Assembly: GCA_032209605.1 (NCBI GenBank)
Contig: JASFXZ010000014.1
Span: forward strand, 18,929,231 to 18,993,230
Direction of reading: 5' to 3'
Length of the DNA: 64,000 nt
Source of the DNA: Mactromeris polynyma
Lineage: Eukaryota > Mollusca > Bivalvia > Venerida > Mactridae
Both the position numbers and the translations under genes were made by a program. Of this stretch, positions 10,755 through 21,000 are shown piece by piece; the first letter of the stretch is position 1; each line of letters begins with the position of its first letter. The notes below the pieces were generated by a model. That model saw only the letters and a program-made list of their open reading frames with translations, was not told the origin of the DNA and searched no databases.

Positions 10755-13542
10755 AAACACATTTGCTATAGTCATGTTAATTCCCTTACAACTCAACCAT
10801 TCCGATAAGCAAGACAAAACGACATTCATTTTAAATGACTGTTTAATTTTTTATTAATAAGTAGCACTAAGGCAACCGACTAAAAAATGGTACTGGACTG
10901 GTATTTATGTGTCGGTTGTCCAAAGCTGAATGACTTTCAAGCACCTTTCATGGAATGTTCTTGAAAGACATAATGGTAAATATGTTGTCATGATGATGTT
11001 CATTATTGTTGTGTTGTTAAGAATGGTGTAACACCATGGTAACTGGAAACGTCTAAGAGTATTGATCTACATTGATGACATTGTGGAAAAGTAAAGTTGT
11101 ATTCTACAAGAGGCCACTGTCACAGTGTGATGTGTGATAATTGTACGGTAACATTGACTGCGCAGATTTGTCCCTCAACAAGAAGTTGTAGCAGCGTCAT
11201 GTGACTGAAATTAGAGCATGGAACGAAATGTGTAGATGTGATGTAATATTACTCATGCAAATACTTGAATATATACAACACAGTCAACCGATGAAAGATC
11301 TCCCATACATACCATGCATATGTGAAATATTGCAAGCAGGAATCAATATGTACTCCATATTGTCACTTCGTTTTCATATTACCATATGAGGCAACTATTG
11401 CTTACAGTCAGTACAGGTTGGAAATCGTTCGGCAGCGGCTTTCAAATGTTCTTTTAATTATATACTGAACACGTACATACTTTTGTCGTATATTGTTCAA
11501 GTACAAGATGCCAAAGAGTTACCATGAGTGCGGTTGTTCACAAAGAGGTAGCTACATACCACAAAATGTTCTGGTAATAAATTTCCTTAACAAGCACTGT
11601 TAGTCTTTATTAACAGTTTGTACCTCTCTGAGTTGGCCTACTACACCAGAGAAAGTTGAACATTAGAAAAAATACCGACTTGGTTTAAAAAGAACCCCAT
11701 ACAGTGTTGGTAACACGGGAATCAGTCTTGGAGTGTCATTGGTATTTAAGCAGATAACAATAAAAAGTAATATTCATACCCAACTTTCGTGTCACTGCGG
11801 TCCGACCAACATCCTATATCATTATAGAAGGAAAATGTCTTAAAACTGCGATAAATCAAAATCTGATAAAGGTATCTTTCGTGTGCAAACAAATGTTAGA
11901 TATCAACCCTTTCACTTTATGAAGGTGAACATATTATGTTTCTGTGATTTCTACATCACTGTCCTTTTTTGAGGTTTTTAATATCCTCTTTTTTACATTG
12001 AAATAAGAAGGGGCTAAAACAATATCTCTGAATTTAAATACTTTCCAATAGAGGTACATACTGTGTGCAGAGATATACCAGAGACTTTCGAACGCACTTT
12101 TAAGTTTAATGAGGGTGTTCTATTTTTAACGATTTTTGTTAAAATTGCCATAATTTCGAATACACTATATATCGCGGTGTACGCGTGATCGGTATCCAAC
12201 AGTGCGCGCGCAGCATGACATCTGATTGAAGTGATCAAGCCTGATGTAGCGATTATACAAGCTGTTAATTAACGATTAGTGCTCTTTATAGGGAAGAATT
12301 TAGGGGACATGGGGGCATTTTATAGACAGTTTTTATGCCAATATGTCCCCTATATATACTCAAATGCAACAGAAAGTGTGCACATTCCTTTTGTAATAAT
12401 TTTAGGAGCAACATTGGTGAAGTTTTATTAGTGTATCATGTAAACCATAATCGTCACCGTATTGAAGCATAAAGTGCAAACCTTGACCTGACAAACTGAA
12501 GTAAACAAGTCGAGCAATAACAAACAGCCCAGCATAAAGTGTAAACCTTGAACTGGCAAACTGAAGTAAACAAGACGGATTCTATAACAAATAGTAAACA
12601 CCTCAATTTTAAGCAGCGCAATCAATACTGTAGTTGTAAAATTCTTTATGCAATTCGCCTAACAAACTAGTACAAAGAAGTCTTTCATAAATATCAAACT
12701 TAGTAATACAGTAAGGGTATTGATTGCGTATATATACCAACAAGTCACGTTTATATTAATTTGAGTGCACGACTATGTCAGCAATCACCTTGAAATGTGC
12801 ATGCACTGAAATAAAATCTGTCAAATAACGATGTCGCGTATGTGCACATTTAAGAGCAGATCATGCACGTTAGAAAAGTGCACGCAGCAAATAATCAAAA
12901 GATGGCCCCATTGCGAAATGTCTTGAATTCATGTCAATTCGGGTTTTGATCAAATATGTTACAATGGCAATTGAATTAGAATATCTGACTGAAAATTGCA
13001 AACTTGGGTTTATAGCATGACAAAAGTATGTAGTCACTTTATCTGTTGTTATAGTACAATATATTGTGTACGAGACAGATTACACAATACGTATCTATGC
13101 CGTGATAACCGGAAGCAAAGTATCGTTAATAAGTTACCAACTTTTAATCAATATAAATAAGAAAAGTAAGTGATTGGCTTGATGTTAGCATATTTTAATG
13201 CACCTTTTCCGGGAATTTGTTGCCATCTTTACGAAGTTTATTTGTTATTACATGGCTAGTTGAGAAATAAAGTAAATCGTGTGATAAATGCTAAACTGTT
13301 AAAGTTACATTTCAAAAGTAATGCTCTTTATGGTGCTATGGAACCCATTCAGTATTCTTCCATTCCTTGTAAAAAAATGTATGGTACCATTTTGAAAAAT
13401 AGTTTTAAGACAAATATAAATTGAGCACATGTGTGTATCGAAGATTAAATAGTTTCATATGATAATAATGTGAAAATGCATTGTGTATCAACATACTGTT
13501 TCAATGTCTAGTTACGACGGAGATATTTATATAATACTCATA
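10755..13542. other. Intergenic stretch without a supported gene
   Basis: AT-rich sequence. The only clear structure is a 65-bp tandem duplication at 12466-12595. Confidence 0.5.
12466..12595. repeat. 65-bp tandem duplication
   Basis: agcataaagtgcaaacctt... at 12466 recurs at 12531 as agcataaagtgtaaacctt..., with the following aactgaagtaaacaag also repeated. Confidence 0.75.
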
Positions 13543-14396
13543 TACTGAACAAAACTTCTAAATGGACTCTTTTTAAATCTCAAAATCACTGTGATATTTT
13601 TCACACTGTACCCAACCGCTAGCTTCGTTTCGGTCTGTGATTTTCACTGCGGTGGGACATCCGGTGCACGAGTTTTACTGAGTTCGCGCGTTTTCAAGTA
13701 ATTGGCACGTGAAACTCGAAATTCGACCGAAAATCGACTATATGGTGTTCCTCGTGTTCATGGCGCGTATAACGAGAAACGAAAGTGATCGAGCAACAGG
13801 AATGATTGAAGCAGGAATGTTCTATAGACAGGTAAATCAACATTTAAAGGCGTTTTTTTAATTTATTTAAGTTTGAATAACATCTCATTTGATTTATACC
13901 GTACGGAAAACATTTACATTGTATTCTGCAGATGTTGAAAGGTGTTGTATGCAGGTCGCTCGAACGTTCAGGCGCCGTATCACTACACTATTCAGTCTTG
14001 TTCAGAAGTATCTGGCGCCCGGAAGTACAGTCCAGTAACTACTGGCAGGATAACTACTAGAGCTCAAGACAATTACATTGTTCTACAACACATGAGAGGC
14101 CCATTTAAAACAGCCCAGTCTACGACAGTCACCACAGTTGGCACTCACATATGCGGACATACGTGGTATTGAAGACGCATCGAAAGAATACAGAAAGACT
14201 GTGATTTTGAAACCGACGAGTGCTTTCACTGATTTTTGTCTTGACTTATTATTTGTTAAGCGTTCACATTGAAAATGTTACGTCTAACGTATATACGACT
14301 AACACATTTATGTTCGAATTTTCATTAAATTGTGATGATTAAAAAATGCGTTATTGTAAAAATATTCAGGGGTCCATTTAGAAGTTTTGCTCAGTA
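13543..14396 (+). mobile_element. Tc1/mariner-like element with 25-bp TIRs, internally deleted
   Basis: Left terminus 13543-13567 (tactgaacaaaacttctaaa...) and right terminus 14372-14396 are inverse copies with one difference in 25 bases. TA dinucleotides flank both ends, as expected for a Tc1/mariner insertion. The element is 854 bp, shorter than a usual autonomous Tc1 (about 1.2-1.7 kb), and contains only the N-terminal part of a transposase, with stops. Confidence 0.85.
13760..14180 (+). pseudogene. Tc1-like transposase fragment, broken, with a possible intron
   Basis: It starts MARITRNESDRATGMIEAGM at 13760, a typical Tc1-like N-terminal helix. The frame continues after a gap of 123 bases (13832-13954), which begins CAG|GTAAAT and ends TGCAG|GT, with VARTF... 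as expected for the next residues of the DNA-binding domain. Further on, in shifted frames, come ITTRAQDNYIVLQHMR and FKTAQSTTVTTVGTH, typical of the second helix-turn-helix region. Stops and frameshifts are present and the DDE catalytic part is absent. The 123-bp gap behaves like a spliceosomal intron at a codon boundary. Confidence 0.75.
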
Positions 14397-15065
14397 TATA
14401 TATATATATAGACAAGAAACGTGGCAATACCACTAAACCAGATTTTAAACACCCAAAAGAGAAGACTATGTCTTATACTCAGTCATTTGACTTCAATGCC
14501 ATGAACACTATTTCATAGAAAACGTGTTAGAAAAGCCTCTATATTGCAAGACATGCTGATGCACTCACGAGCGAGCTCTTCACGATAGATATGCAATATG
14601 TGAAGTGGAGAGAATGTTTTATCAACGCTCTTATGCACGAAATTTCGTAAGATTTTCTTACGACGTTCTTACGATCTCAAAAGCGTTTTATCAATATTTT
14701 CGTACGCATGCAGTCGCTACGAATTCGTAAGTTTTAACGAAAATGCTACGAATGGTTATAGGCATTCCAAGCTTGTCCAGATTAGTTTACATTCTACCTT
14801 CAAATGGTTGATTAGCTGTTGTGACAAATATAAATTAGCCTGTCATCCTGATAAATGTAACGACTATTTATTTATTCATTGTCTGTTCTCATATTCCCAG
14901 GAAGTACTCATCGAGTTGTATTTAATGCAATATGGGATTGTGTTGTGACCAATAGACACACGACAAAGTTTCAGGGGCGAGGTTATGTGACAATACAAGG
15001 GAGCTTATCGTGTAAACACATGTGATGCTAGTAATGCGTAAACTGTACAATTAAGCGTCACTTAC

Positions 15066-15239
15066 CTTCGTCATCGCTGAGATAGGGTGGCTCCTATCTG
15101 TACGAGGCTTGATATCATTAACTATCAAATCATAAATTACGCCAATCAGATATCGTGACAATCTGTACTTTTCTATAAGTTCACGATCCGACAACGCGTC
15201 TAACATGTTAGGTCTTTCTCTGAAATGTCCGTCGGCCAT
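15066..15239 (-). pseudogene. Harbinger (HARBI1-like) nuclease N-terminal exon
   Basis: 58 codons from ATG (15239) to a strong donor AAG|GTAAGT at 15066/15065. The peptide contains LIEKYRLSRYLIGVIYDL and IKPRTDRSHPISAMTK, the pattern found just before the DDE nuclease domain in HARBI1-like transposases. No downstream catalytic exon was recognised within the inverted repeats, so the gene is probably a remnant. Confidence 0.6.
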
Positions 15240-15839
15240 TTTTACGCAAAACGTAGAGATTTACGGTCGGTGATTTCTAACGTAACTTTACGCTCGAACT
15301 TACGCAAATACCTACGTACGCAAATATTAGTGAAACGCATTTACGTAGAAAGTTTGTACGTACGCAAAAACGTACGAAAATCTTTGCCTTACGCAAGCGT
15401 AAGTATGTTAGTAAAACGGTACCCAGACACTTCGGACCATATTCAGGGACACTTCGGACCATATTTAGCACCATAAAATCTCTACCACCTTACATTTTAA
15501 AGCTTAATTCTTGTCATTTATTAAAAAAACTTTAAAGCGGCAAGGCATTTAACTGTAAAAATCAAGGCAAACTAACTTCTCAGAGAACGACGAGCAAACT
15601 TCGGTTGACAGCTGCTTAAATACTCGGACAACTAAACAGAACACTGAGCAGTATCTAGTAAGATATGACGGCATATATGCCTGCCTTATATTTCTTAAAA
15701 CATCAATGGTGATAAGGTTTGCAATTGCAGGTCTGATGACTAAGATGCGAATGTTTACCCAACAGGGGCTGGTCATAAGAGGTTCGAACAGAAATATGAA
15801 AGTAATGCAGTGGTGTGGCGCTTGATGAGGTGCTCGAAG

Positions 15840-16050
15840 CCACGCCACCTCTACACCAACAGGGCGCGCCACCAACTGTAATCACCAGTCGGCTGTTTTA
15901 CCCCACATCGCTCCTCTCCTCCCACTTACGTCACCACACTGCTCTACCTTAATATAAATGCAGGTGGATGTGCACCCAGTGTGGGGCTCGACCCCAAACT
16001 CTCGCAAGGTGCTCTACCGTTTCGTCACACTCCACTACACACCTTAAGAG
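15840..16050 (-). mobile_element. Possible decayed tRNA-derived SINE
   Basis: On the minus strand there is a tRNA-like head (acggtagagc..., then ggggtcgagccccac as B-box-like). The accagtcggctgtt motif at about 15885 recurs at 18688, suggesting a shared tail. Boundaries are uncertain. Confidence 0.35.
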
Positions 16051-16834
16051 AGTGGTATTCTATGCTCAGAAGGATGAAACTTTGCTTAAATAGTTTATTA
16101 TTTTCTTGAGTTTTAACTTGAAGATGTAATTTATTGAGGATTTAATACTTTATTTTACAGTCAAATGTCATTGAGGATGTCATTCAGCTGGTGATGTTAA
16201 TGATGCAGATTATTATTAAGGAAAATGTGAAAAGCTGCTTAACTGTAATTCTAATGACTGGTAAGAGTTCATAATAGGAATAATAAAACAAACCAATCTG
16301 CATCGATATATATTCATCAATGTCATGTCTTAACAGTTTAAAATTAGGCTTAGCATTGCTCAAATAATAAAATTATATTTCTAAAAGTTGTATGATACAG
16401 TTGATAATGTACTTTAAATGTAAACCATACATTTTAATTTCATGTACAATTCCACATACACTCTATTCTTATTCCATCTTCAAATTACCTTTTGATTGAC
16501 AGAAGTTTTCATTTGTGCATGATTATATAACATTGATTCACTACTGCATCATCTAGTATGTATGGAATCATCTTATACTCTATAATGTATTTCAGACAAT
16601 TATATGTGATATGAAGCAGATGAAATGATAAAAAAGTTCATAACTGTTGTTGATTATTGTGAAATATTATTATCTTTTTTGTTACGAACGTTACGAATGC
16701 CTGTAACCACTTGTAGCATTTTCATTTAAACTTACGAATTCATATCGACTGCATGCGTACGCAAATATTGATAAAACGCTCTTGAGATCGTAAGAACGTC
16801 GTAAGAAAATCTTACGAAAATTTACGTTATGTTG

Positions 16835-17045
16835 TCTTGTGCCCCTCCTTGTATGAATCCTCTGATACGTATTTTTGTTTTGTGTACCTCCTTGTATCAA
16901 TCCCCTGATCCATGTGTTGTTGTTTTTGTGTATCGCTTAGTATCTGTCCGCTGATTCACGTTATGTTGTTTTGTGTCCCTCATTGTATCAATCCCCTGAT
17001 CCGTGTGTTGTTGTTTTTGTGTCCCTCCCTATATATGTCCCCATT
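16835..17045. repeat. ~45-bp degenerate tandem repeat
   Basis: Five imperfect units marked by ttgtg(t/c)(c/a)cctc starts at about 16838, 16880, 16926, 16971 and 17018, each followed by a tgtatcaatcccctgat-type core. It lies just outside the right Harbinger arm. Confidence 0.65.
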
Positions 17046-17270
17046 TTTTGTGTATAGTATAGACAAACGAATTCTTCAGAGCTGTCCTTCTATATTTACC
17101 TGAAATAAAATACAAACACAAAAAGTCGTTCAATGTAATGATATCTATGTTTTACGCTAATATTTCAATTTGTTAATCTATGTGTAAGTATTGAATCCAA
17201 ACCGCTTATATTGGCCGTAATCCAGACTGATCACTGATTACATAAACGTGGAGGTGGTTTACTAAATATA

Positions 17271-17606
17271 CAGTCCAACTTCTCCAGAACAGCCCACCAT
17301 TGAGCACCAATATCTCTGCAACCGCGATTATCTAGTTTTACTTCTCTTAGTTTAAAGTTCTTACCACTTGTACTTATCACTCTCGATGACGGCTGCCTGG
17401 CTACCAACCAGTACTCGCGCATAATTTAGAGATTGTGGAGTTTGTGATCAAACTCCGCTCATCGAGGGGCTCGAACGCAAGACCTTCGGAACACGAATCA
17501 GGCGCTCTACCCTCGACCACTGCGCCTCCTAGCAGTAACTCTCAACTACTGCCAACGTTCTACATCTCCCAAAGCCCAAGGATGTTGTTCTAAAGAGATT
17601 ACACTG
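17271..17606. mobile_element. TA-flanked pogo-like MITE containing an inserted SINE
   Basis: Left end TA|CAGTCCAACTTCTCCAGAAC and right end gttctaaagagattacactg|TA are imperfect inverses with a TA duplication. Most of the inside (about 17330-17526) is a reverse-oriented SINE. Confidence 0.55.
17330..17526 (-). mobile_element. tRNA-derived SINE, copy 1
   Basis: On the minus strand the head reads ggaggcgcagtggtcgaggg...gttcgagcccctcg (A- and B-box-like). The body includes gtactggttggtagccagg and tcatcgagagtgat, which recur in the copy at 18152-18345. Confidence 0.7.
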
Positions 17607-18024
17607 TACTTGATTTACTGTTCTGTCTGGGTATCCCATGATGTGTCTATGCTAATCTTAGGTTATAGGCCTATGTTCAAGCATCTGTCATCGGCGGGTG
17701 TAGACCTGGTAACATGGTCGTAAAGTAGTGGTCAGAAATATCTGTATGTCTCATTGAATTTTATTTGTTGGGCAGAACACTGACTGAAGTGCATACAAAG
17801 TTATAATTTTGAGTGTTATCCAATTGAGTCTTTGTTGAGAATAGGAAGTTAAATCTACCATGTACAACCTAGCAGTTGTTAAGCGATCTAAGATTTATTT
17901 ACTGATAGAATCCTTGGAGACGATGTGACAATTGTATACCTTGTGTTAGGTGATTTTTAATCAATCAGAGTTATACAACGTTGATGACTAGTCAGGACTA
18001 GATCAGGACGAAAATTTGAAGATA

Positions 18025-21000
18025 ATGGCGGATATTAAATCGCGTTTTTTGTTGTTTGCGTTTCTGTTTGTTGTGTTTTCTGGCGGTAAGAACCTTAATT
18101 GTACTATTCTTGTATTTATACATCACTGATGTGTGTGACTTTATTATGAAGGTGCAGGGAGGCACAGTGGTCGAGGGGTTAAGCCCCACGATAAGCGGGG
18201 TTTGATCACGAACTTCACAATCCCTAAATTTGGCGCAAGTACTGGTTGGTAGCCAGGAAGCAGTCATCGAGAGTGATTAGTATAAGTTGTAAGAACTTGT
18301 TTCACAATCGATGTAAACGAAATAAGTTTAAGCTTTAACATGAAATAATTCCGTGGTGACTTCTTCATTCCCAATGTCATATCATGTTAAAACGTGAAGT
18401 CATGAATCGCGGAATTATAACCTTCACACCAGATCATGTTTTTTTTTAAAATAATTTGTGGTTTCAAGCTTATGGTATAAGATTGTTTCATGAACTGATA
18501 ATGAATTCAGTATCACTTAGAAAGAAATGGTAAAACAAGAATAATTATCAATACATTTTACAGAGATAAATATTTGAATGGTATAATCTGTATTCTGTGA
18601 AAATCTGAATTACAATCTATACCTTGGTTATCTGCCAGTACTACCAGTCAGATAACTTTCCCATATGGAGCCCTGCCCACCCCCACACCAGTCGGCTGTT
18701 AAGTGACCTTTTTATTTTCCTACTATAAAATCATATCCACTGATTAGGTCTTAAGGTTGCTATTATTTTAGCTCTTTAAATACAATACATGGATTTATGG
18801 TCGATTTCCTCTTGTATACTACCAGAATAGCGGAAGCAAGTGCAATAAAAGTTGGCCCCCTTTTTGTGCTCATCGGCCTTGAGACTGTCTAGAAGAATCG
18901 TATGCTTTTCACTCTACACCAAACAGGCGCTTTCAATTTCCTTATCATGTTGAAAGCCTCTGTAAAACACAGATTATTGAAAGCCTCTGTAAGATTATTG
19001 AGCATCATACGTAACATAGACAGAGATCTGTTGTGGTGTTGTTTTATGTGAAACAGTGAAAATAAAATTTCTTAAAATGATTTTAAACAATTCAATAAAT
19101 TTTGGAAAGGATTGTAATACTTGGGCCTAAAGTTTTGTAAAATAAAATAATTTTGTTTTTCTAGAACACGCCTACTTTCATATTTTCACATTTTCCTTAT
19201 TATAATTGCATTTCAAAATGCTTTAAATTACATCTTCCTCGTCGTATAAAGAATTTGCATTCAAATTAAAACACACTTATAGTTTTCTTTGTATTGTAAA
19301 ATACGTTCGCATTACCGCGTCAAAACATTACACCTGGGTGCATTCTTTATTTCAACTTTACCGAGTCATAAGGAAATTCAATTAATACAAAAGATTGAGT
19401 AAAAAGACACCATCATATTTGTGGTCCTTTCATACAAGCACGTTTTGCAGTGTGATCTGCAAAATACATACTGTGTTAAAAGTTGGTTGGTATTTGAATT
19501 CGTGTTTCGCCCTAACTTGGAATCTACCATAAAATTAAGAATTATGATAATTTATCATAAGTTTCTGTATTTTTAAGGTAAATATATTGAAGGTCTTTTT
19601 TAAATTTGCTTAGTCATAAACATGAGAAAATGCCTATATACTGTTTGTACTCTTGTTTCCAAAACCACAAACACAAAGTCCGACACAGGAGTTTCTATCA
19701 AGACGGACGTGTCGTGTTAGCGCTTGCATATATAGGAAATATCTGTTTCGCAATTCCGGGAAAACTTCTAAGAAAGGTTATAATGCAGTATTTTTGAGTA
19801 TGTCTGTATGAAGGCATTAACGTGCCTTTTTCAATATTATTTGTGTTTTGATAAAAAAGAAGACTATCTACCTGTTACCGTTTTACTTATACTTACAGTT
19901 ATTGAAGCATATACGGAATGCTATAGCTATGATAGTTGGTTCACCAACTACTACTATTGTAGCGACAATGAGTATTGCTGTGAGCAGAGTGGTGTAGATG
20001 CATGCTGGTAATTATGTAGCTTCTTTAGTTTTTAACGCATCCATGAATAGCGGTCAAAATCATTCGCGTCAACTTTATTTTTGGTACATTTTTATAATGA
20101 TATATACATGGATGTGCATTTATTCATCGGTATCTTGTAACAATCATTTAACATAAATGTTTAAGATTTATTGGATTTTTATTGTTGAAGACATCCTGGT
20201 CATATTTAAAGCTCTTTAGATTGAGGTCACATGCATCTCTCAATTGTGAACACGCTGTAGAGCTTTTTCTATTGTGAACATACGATACAGTTTTCCATAT
20301 TGTGAACATACGATACATCTGTCCCTATTGTGAACATACGATACAGCCGTCCCTATTGTGAACATACGATACAGCTGTCCATATTGTGAACATACGATAT
20401 ACTTCTTCATATTGTGAAGGTACGATACAGCTCTCCATATTGTGAACGTACGATACAGCTGTCCCTATTGTGAACACACGAAACAACTGTCCCTGTTGTG
20501 AACAAACGATATAGTTCTGCATATTGTGAACGTACGATACTGCTCTCCATATTGTAAACATACGATACAGCTCTCCATATTGTGGACATACGATACAGCT
20601 CTCCATATTGTAAACATACGATACAGCTCTCCATATCGTGGACATACGATAAAGCTCTCCATATTGTAAACATACGATACAGCTCTCCATATTGTGAACA
20701 CACGATAAAGCTCTCCATATTGTGAACATACTATACAGTTCTCCTTATTGTGAACGTCCGATACAGCTCTCCATATTGTGAACATACGATACAGCTCTCC
20801 ATATTGAGAACACACGATACAGCTCTCCATATTGAGAACATACGATACAACTCTCCATATCGTGAACACACGATACAACTATCCATATTGTGAACAGACG
20901 ATACAGCTCTCCATATTGTGAACACACGATACAGCTCTCCATATTGTGAACACACGATACAGCTCTCCATATTGAGAACATACGATACAGCTCTCCATAT

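Larger units (their letters stand above)
14640..16823. mobile_element. PIF/Harbinger-type remnant with long (~128 bp) inverted repeats
   Basis: 14640-14767 and 16695-16823 are inverse copies of each other at high identity (shared motifs include tcttacgacgttcttacgat, gcgttttatcaatatt and cgtacgcatgcagtcg). They enclose 1.9 kb carrying one Harbinger-nuclease-like exon on the minus strand (15066-15239). A more diverged acg-rich segment at 15240-15420 resembles the right arm in the same orientation, so two related elements may be nested. Confidence 0.65.

Noticed and set aside
16161..16260. A third Shisa-like ectodomain exon: 100 bp with acceptor and donor, the same length and phases as 9365-9464
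   Set aside because: The matching frame contains TGA and TAA stops and lacks the CC pairs, and codon-by-codon identity is low. The coincidence of length is noted but not enough.
18152..18230. Possible tRNA gene (A- and B-box-like motifs)
   Set aside because: The same body and tail recur at 17.3 and 54.2 kb, and the acceptor stem does not pair by eye, so it is a SINE head.
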